A model generated the notes under the pieces. It made no database searches. It saw only the letters and a program-made list of their open reading frames with translations, and had not been told where the DNA came from. 64,000 nt of DNA from Cryptomeria japonica. Its lineage: Eukaryota; Streptophyta; Pinopsida; Cupressales; Cupressaceae. The DNA lies in NCBI RefSeq assembly GCF_030272615.1, contig NC_081412.1:476849657-476913656 (forward strand), read 5' to 3'. Position 1 is the stretch's first letter; every line of letters starts with the position of its first letter. Below, in pieces: positions 58,321 to 64,000 of this stretch. The position numbers and the translations under genes are program-made.

Positions 58321-59388
58321 CTATGGTCCGGTGTTCACCTTTATATTCTTTCTCCTACATGTTGCAACAGTGTGATGACTACCACGATAGATCACGCAAG
58401 TTGCACGCCAACCGTTTGTCACTCCATAACCATTTGACCATTGGTCATAGGTTCTATACCGGTTTGGGTTCCACTTCATAAGAGGTTCTTGGACAAATCC
58501 TTTTGATCTCGGTGTATAACCTCCAGGGTTGTTCATAACTGATCTGCACTCAAAAGATCTATGCCCAAACTTGTTGCATGCATAACAATGACCATTAAAT
58601 CTAACAGCTCTAGCCTTGTGGTTATACACATTGTTTTGCATGTAAGGGAAATTATTATAAGTCTTGCTCCTACATACATTGGCAGTATGTCCTTCCTTAT
58701 GATAGTTAAAGCATACAAGTTTGAACTTTGATTTACTTTTTCTTTTGCTGCTGTTCTCAGGTACTGGTTGCTCTTTTGGTGCATCAATCTTGGTTCCAGA
58801 GGATTTACCTTCCTCATGTGTAGAGAAACCAAGTCCAGTGGTATCCCTTGATGGCTTCATTGATTCCAGTCGTTGGTCCAGTTTTGTAGAGCTCAGGTTG
58901 AACTTTGCAAGTATCTCCTTCATCTCAACAAGTTCTTTGAAAAGAGCTTCATTGGTCTTCATTAGGGTTTCAATCTGAGAGATGGCTGAATTGAGTCATG
59001 CTTGCATTTATTCTTTCTCTTCCTTACCTTCTTGCAGATAAGCAGTAAAGGTACCAGTTTATTGATTCAACTTAAAGATCTCATGTTCCTTGTCCTTCAC
59101 TGAATCCTCGACTTTTCTTTGGTTTTCCAGTTCTTGACTCATCCTAATGGCCAGTCCTTCCAACTCCCTCCTCAGGTTAGTTTTGGACTCATTCAGTTTC
59201 TCCACTTCTTCGACTAGGGCATCCATGTCTGCTTCATTAGAAGAGCCGTTTTCAGTGTTTTCCAACATTTTCTCAGCAAGTTCTCTTCTTTTGGCTAAAG
59301 AGGCTTTATATTTGACCTTAAGTTCATCATAGGCTCTCTCAGATTCAGCTAGATGATGAGTGAGTTCCCTCATGTTGTATTCCCCCAT
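58321..59388 (-). pseudogene. gag: gag-like protein with coiled coil and three zinc knuckles
   Basis: Likely start ATG 59388 (MGEYNMRELTHHLAES), 36 bases from the PBS. The first part is a coiled coil (YDELKVKYKASLAKRRELAE, VEEVEKLNESKTNLRRELEG). TAA 59059, TAA 59008 and TGA 58996 interrupt. 58321-58962, in the same frame, holds three CCHC knuckles: CFNYHKEGHTANVC, CYACNKFGHRSFEC and CVIYRGSHHTVATC. The first and third have Tyr for the second Cys; only the middle one is complete. A typical UBN2 capsid domain is not evident, so this may be only the nucleocapsid half of Gag. It would bind element RNA. Confidence 0.75.
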
Positions 59389-59423
59389 ATCTCCTTTCAA
59401 GTGGTTAGACTTAAAGAAAGGTT

Positions 59424-59436
59424 GGCTCTGATACCA
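59424..59436 (-). other. Primer-binding site of gag+ORF-X copy 1
   Basis: The minus strand reads TGGTATCAGAGCC, two bases from the LTR at 59439. Confidence 0.93.
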
Positions 59437-59438
59437 AT

Positions 59439-60239
59439 TGATGAATACTAAGAGGGGGGGTGAATTAGTATACCCAAAATCCTTACCAAACACTTAAGCA
59501 GTTTTATTATAGACCGGTATAGCCCTTTCAATAGTAAATCGGTTAATACACAAACAAGCCAAATAGAAAATAAAGCATTTACCCACAATAACACAATCAC
59601 CATAACACAAGATATTTTGATGTGGAAACCCAAATGGGATAAACCATAGTGATTAAAACTCACAAGTCTACTATCCGCAGAATAGCAACTAGACTAGTTA
59701 AGGTCAGACCGGTTACGGCCTTACATTGTTCTTCACCAGAACAAATCCTGTTAGGAATCCTGATCTTTGTTAGGAGATAAGTCCTATTAAAAACTATTCC
59801 GTTAAAGGATTTTAGATCCACAACTGTGAACCACCTTGTTAGAGGATTTAGAACAGGCTTAACTAAGCCTACTCGGTTAAGGGTTTCTAACTTGTTGAAG
59901 AGATTAGTAATCAACAAGTAAGTGATCTAGAAAGTAGCACAAAATGCTTAGTTAGATCCTTGATTGTGCTATGTTAATGCATTGCAACATTACTTCAGTC
60001 TTCTATCCTTTGGAAATTCAATCTCTATTGCAAGATACTTATGCAAAAACCTAATCTTCTTACAACACTCAAAACCCTAGACATGATGCCCTCATATATG
60101 AATCTGATTTCATGTCGGTCCAATGAGATTAGACTACAATCTCCTAAGTACAATGCATCTAGACACAATTTGTAATAGGACAATTTCACTGCATCAGTGT
60201 CGGTGGATGATAACTCATCACACTTTACAAGTTTGCCGG
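59439..60239 (-). repeat. 5' LTR (B) of gag+ORF-X copy 1, interrupted
   Basis: Matches LTR A from its TGATGAATACT start. It stops after TTTGCCGG, where copy 2 begins. The missing third presumably lies beyond the window, on the far side of copy 2. Confidence 0.9.
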
Positions 60240-61348
60240 TGATGAATACTAAGAGGGGGGGGTGAATTAGTATGCCCTAACGCTTAACCAAACTCTTAAG
60301 CAATTTTGTTGTAGACTGGTATAATAGTTTAAACAACAAACTAGTTAAAACACAAACAAGCCAAATAGCAAATAGAGAATTCACCCACAGAAGCACAATC
60401 ACCATAACACAAGATATTTTGACGTGGAAACCCAAATGGGAAAAACCACGGTGAGTAAAACTCACAAGTCAATTATCTGCAGAATAGTAACCAGACCGGT
60501 TAAGGCCTTACAATGTTCTTCACCAAAACAGATCCTGTTAGGAATCCATATCTCTATTAGGAGATAAGTCCTATTAAAGACTACCCTGTTAAAGGATTTC
60601 AGATTCACAACTGTGAACCACCTTGTTAGAGGATTTACAAAAGGCTTGACTGGGCTTACCCGATTAAGGGTTTCAGGCTTGTCGAAGAGATTAGTAATCA
60701 ACAAGTGAATAATCTAAATAATAGCACAAAAATGCTTGATTAGATCCTTGACAGCTCTTTGTTAATGCATTGCAACATTACTTCAGTCTTCTATCCTTTT
60801 CATGTTCAATCTCTATTGCACGATGCTTCTATAACAACTCCACTTCTTCAACATAGATACACATATACATTCATTACTCTAAAACCCTAGACATGATGTC
60901 CTTAAATAGGAAGTTGATTTCATGTCGGTCCAATGAGATTGGATTACAATTTCCTAGGTTCAAAGCATCTAGACACATTTGGTAACATGACACAGAATCA
61001 TCGTCAAAGTGTCGGTGGATCATAACTCATCACACTCTACAATTTTACCAGTTAAGAAAAATATACCGATAAACAAAGACTGGTAAACTAGAACATAGTG
61101 TTTCGATCTAAAAGATTGACTACCACTAGGAGTCCTTGTTCCGCTTGAGGTCTTCATACATGCTTTGATCGGAAAGCATTTTCTGCAAAACACCGATAGT
61201 CTTCTACAAACAAAGACTATTAATTCAATGGCATTTAATACCAGTGTGAACAATACAACACATATTACCGGTGGAGATTAACTCATACATAAAATAAGTG
61301 TGTGTCCATCAATGACAACCAAAACTAAACATCATCAAAATACCAACA
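60240..61348 (-). repeat. 3' LTR (C) of gag+ORF-X copy 2, 1109 bp
   Basis: On + it starts TGATGAATACTAAG and ends AAAATACCAACA. It is followed by ATCTCCCCCTTTT, the inverse of the polypurine tract. It is visibly more different from A and B than they are from each other. Confidence 0.92.
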
Positions 61349-61649
61349 ATCTCCCCCTTTTGTTATTTATGGCAACACTTAGGAAAATTTGACATCTAAG
61401 TGCTTACAAAACAAAAATGATGCCATAATCAAAATTGCTCCCCCTAAGCATATACACTAATCCTTTGCCAAAATTATAAGCATGTGCAAATTCAATGCTA
61501 CTCCCCCTAAAATTTTCATGAATGCTACTCCCCCTATGCCAACAATGACAAAGTAATGCAAACACTCCCTCTTTCGCAGAAATTTACCAAAGTTATATTG
61601 CATAACATAAAAAAAGAGTATATGTTCATGACAATAAAGAGTAAAACTT
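61349..61649 (-). other. 3' noncoding region of copy 2
   Basis: Several CTCCCCCT strings (inverse of AGGGGGAG), as in copy 1 (54115-54387). No ORF. Confidence 0.7.
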
Positions 61650-62614
61650 TTAAAAAATAGATTTAAATTTTTTCATGAAATCCTTCATGTCTGTGGACCA
61701 GGTATCTAGGAGTGAGGCAAAAATTTCACTCTGAGTCTTCATCTGGAAAGCTAACTCCTCCATGGCATCGATGGTTCTCAATTGCTGTGTAACAGTAATA
61801 GCCTCCAAGTTCAGAAAGCACTTCTGAAGAACCTGCAATTTGGGTAATAGAAGCAACTGGAGCTTCTGCAGATCTTGTGTCGGCTTGCAGATCTACGATT
61901 CAATCTTTGCAATTTTCTATTGGTGAGTGCGAACAGTCTTTCCATACACTATGAAGGAATCATATGGAAATTTGAAGTTGCCGATATATTTCTTTAACTC
62001 CGATTGGAGTTGACTCTTTTTCTTCAAAGCATCATCACATAATATATCTAGCTGGCAGATTTTGCTCAACAGTTTATGGCCTTCAGCTATTGCCAGACTG
62101 ATATCATCCCTCTGGTGGATTAGGTTGTCTTTGTCTTCATTAAATTGTTTCACCAGTGCAACTTTGAGTGCCTTTTCATGTTTTTTCTTTGTAGTGGCTT
62201 GGGCAACATCTTCCAAACATTGTACTTGATCATCCACTATTGTGCAAAGAAGTTTTAACTTGGCCAACAAGGAATCGATACTGGGGAGGTTAGTACCGGG
62301 GATTAGATTGGAAAGAGTGTCAACAACAAATTGAATGACATCTTGTTATTTCTTTTTCCTCAGTTCTTCCAATCTATCCTGAGCCAGTTGAATGCTCCTC
62401 AGTAGCTCATTTTCATCTACCAGGTGAGGAAGACAGGCAAGAGTCAAATCAGTGTGATAGGTGGGATCAACCTATTTGGCTTGATCTCTGGTAGCCTTAG
62501 GAGTCTGTCCTCCTTCCTTTTCCTTGACCTCCTCTTGTCTTTTCCTCTCCTGTTCTTCTTTTTCTTGGGCTTCCTTGGCGACCTTCTCTTTCTCATCTTC
62601 CACTCTCTTTTTCT

Positions 62615-62645
<31 letters not shown>

Positions 62646-64000
62646 CCTTTTGTCTTCCTTCTTCTTCTCTTCTTCCTTCTTCTTCTCCTCTTCCTTCTTC
62701 CTTTCTTCTTCCTTCTTCTTCTCTTCTTCCTTGTTCTTCTCCTCTTCCTTCTTCCTTTCTTCTTCCTTCTCTGCTCTCTCTTTCTCTTGTCTTGATTTCT
62801 CCACTTGCTCCTTTTCTGACTTTTCTTTCTCCGCTTTATCTTTTACCCGTTTCTCTCTCTCTGCTCTTTCTTTTTCTTGTTTCTCTTTTTCCCCTTTCTC
62901 ATCTTTTTCTTTCTCTGCTCTCTCCTTTTCAGATTTCTCCTTCTTTGTTGTGGTGTCCTTAACATCTAGTGCATCAACAACAATGGGGTCATTTTGTTCT
63001 ACTATTCTTTCACCCCGACTGTCAAAGATTTCATCCGGTTTGGCTATAGATAGGTCAGGCTCTTGCTCAACTTGCCAATTAGCTTTGGATACCTTCTACA
63101 TTTTGATAGTTGTTTTAACTTGCAGATGGGTATCTTTTTCCACTTCAGAGGTTTTGCCTTCGAATAGCTGAAGTCTTCTTTTTCGCATGAAAAAGATGCC
63201 TTTGTACTGATTAAGAATCTCAAACAATTCTGAATTAGAGGCATCAGGAAAATATTGGGCAAAAATTTCTTCCCTACTTTCTTGCTCCTTTTCAATGACA
63301 ATGCGTCATTTATTATCTAAATAATTATATAAAGAATTAGGAACAACAGATTTAATGTCAATCAGAGACTGATCATTATCACACAAATATTTAATGACCT
63401 CTAGCTCTACTTCTTCCTTTTCACTATCGCTAAGATAATCAAAATAATCTTTTAGATCATCAAGAACTTTCCTTTCAACATTCTTCATAATTCTTTGAAA
63501 ATGTGTCATAGGTTGGTAAGAAGCAACATGTATATTTACCAGTGTAGAGGTTGTAGGCACATTTCTGGTTGTCTTCGTCTTCTTATTTGATTGTCTTGTC
63601 TTCTTCATTTCTACCTCCGGTTCAGTGTCTTCTGAATTTGATGTGTTAACCCTGGTTTTTCTCTTCCTTTCAAATACCTTTGGTGGAATGGCCTCCGGTT
63701 TCTTTTTGGCTGGTGACCTCTTGGTCACTTTAGGACTAGTAGCAGATGTAACTGATGTCGATGCCAATGGCACAATTTTCCTCTTCTTCTGCTTCGGTAC
63801 TTCAATAGATTTGATCTTCTCTAAGTAAGTACCGATCCTCTTCTTCTTGGGATCTAATGGTGTGGCAAGTAGGGTAGAGGCATACCCTATGAGTATATCA
63901 TTTACCACTTCATAGCCCATAGGCTCAACTTCATCTTCTCTGGGCTCAACTGCTTCCATTATGCAATGATCCAATGTGATTGTGAAACAAATATCCTCTT
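61650..64000 (-). pseudogene. ORF-X, copy 2, partial at the window edge, one frame with few stops
   Basis: The frame is open from the window edge. It holds the segment matching copy 1 (DHCIMEAVEPREDEVEPMGY, ILIGYASTLLATPLDPKK), a basic region (KVTKRSPAKKKPEA), and MTHFQRIMKNVERKVLDDLK, all uninterrupted to TGA 63306. Still in the same frame it continues through FFMRKRRLQLFEGK (63160-63200), an acidic/EK-rich helix, the KKEEE tract (62590-62780), and a C-terminal coiled coil (LAKLKLLCTIVDDQVQCLED, VALVKQFNEDKDNLIHQRDD). It ends with TWSTDMKDFMKKFKSIF, then TAA 61650. Stops: TGA 63306 (copy 1 has TGG), a TAG near 63098, a TAG at 62472 and TAA/TAG near 62345 and 61914. Copy 2 therefore shows the full C-terminal two thirds of ORF-X. 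Confidence 0.82.

Larger units (their letters stand above)
53000..60239 (-). mobile_element. Pol-less LTR element encoding gag and ORF-X, copy 1
   Basis: Left LTR 53000-54114, polypurine tract 54115-54128, ORF-X 54388-57619, gag 58321-59388, PBS 59424-59436 and right LTR from 59439, cut at 60239 by a second copy of the same family. The LTR style (TGTTGG start, C-tract near the 3' end) and the initiator-Met PBS are Copia-like. The internal 5.3 kb is filled by gag and ORF-X, leaving no space for a full pol, and I see no protease, integrase, RT or RNase H motif in it. Confidence 0.85.
60240..64000 (-). mobile_element. gag+ORF-X element, copy 2, runs off the window
   Basis: 3' LTR 60240-61348, polypurine tract, then ORF-X in the same order as copy 1. 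Its gag and 5' LTR would lie beyond 64000. It is inserted in LTR B of copy 1; the left 5-bp flank is GCCGG (60235-60239). Confidence 0.88.

Noticed and set aside
62424-63171. Plus-strand Leu/Phe- and Ser/Phe-rich ORFs that look like membrane proteins
   Set aside because: Shadow of the KKEEE-coding part of ORF-X copy 2 on the minus strand.

Overview
The window is plant nuclear DNA made almost entirely of nested, decayed transposable elements. I recognise no host gene, rRNA, tRNA or CRISPR array. The families present are plant Copia, Ty3/gypsy chromovirus (Tekay/Del-like), Ty3/gypsy Tat-type (with a second RNase H), a plant L1-type LINE, a TRIM and a Mutator-like TIR element. Old, layered insertions with long LTRs and many C-to-T nonsense changes fit a large, heavily methylated, slowly purged genome. 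A gymnosperm such as a conifer is my inference, not something the sequence proves.

Left part. 1-6972 is a Copia element (5' LTR cut by the window edge) with a gag-pol frame broken by stop codons. It abuts an older Copia LTR scrap (about 6973-7310). 7331-7991 is the front of a LINE ORF1. 7992-19140 is a minus-strand chromovirus (truncated left LTR, pol with chromodomain, gag, complete 3765-bp right LTR). It sits in the reverse transcriptase of a Tat-type gypsy element whose remainder runs from 19141 to its 3' LTR (23574-24716). After that LTR the LINE resumes (24717 onward: ORF1 tail, then ORF2 with endonuclease, RT, zinc-binding and RNase H regions). So 7331-7991 and 24717 onward are probably one LINE split by nested insertions plus one deletion. 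An unrecognised third ORF (29826-31221) lies behind ORF2.

Middle part. 31222-33141 has no gene. 33142-33514 is a 373-bp TRIM with 159-bp LTRs. From 33559 to about 51250 I infer one very old minus-strand chromovirus LTR broken by four insertions: a solo LTR (34035-35727), a second Tat-type element with both LTRs and a 5-bp target duplication (35850-45444), a 1053-bp TIR element (46132-47184) and a Copia-like solo LTR with a perfect 5-bp target duplication (47963-49179). A chromovirus LTR in the opposite orientation starts at 51257.

Right part. 53000-64000 holds two minus-strand copies of an LTR family whose internal region encodes a gag with three zinc knuckles and a long coiled-coil protein (here ORF-X) but has no protease, integrase or RT. 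The second copy is inserted in the 5' LTR of the first. This pol-less gag + ORF-X family is the best candidate for an undescribed system. Replication would need pol proteins supplied in trans.

In each of several elements the broken ORFs fall in one reading frame, separated by TAG/TAA/TGA codons at positions where the family has CAG, CAA, CGA or TGG. The two Tat copies confirm the direction of change at several sites.
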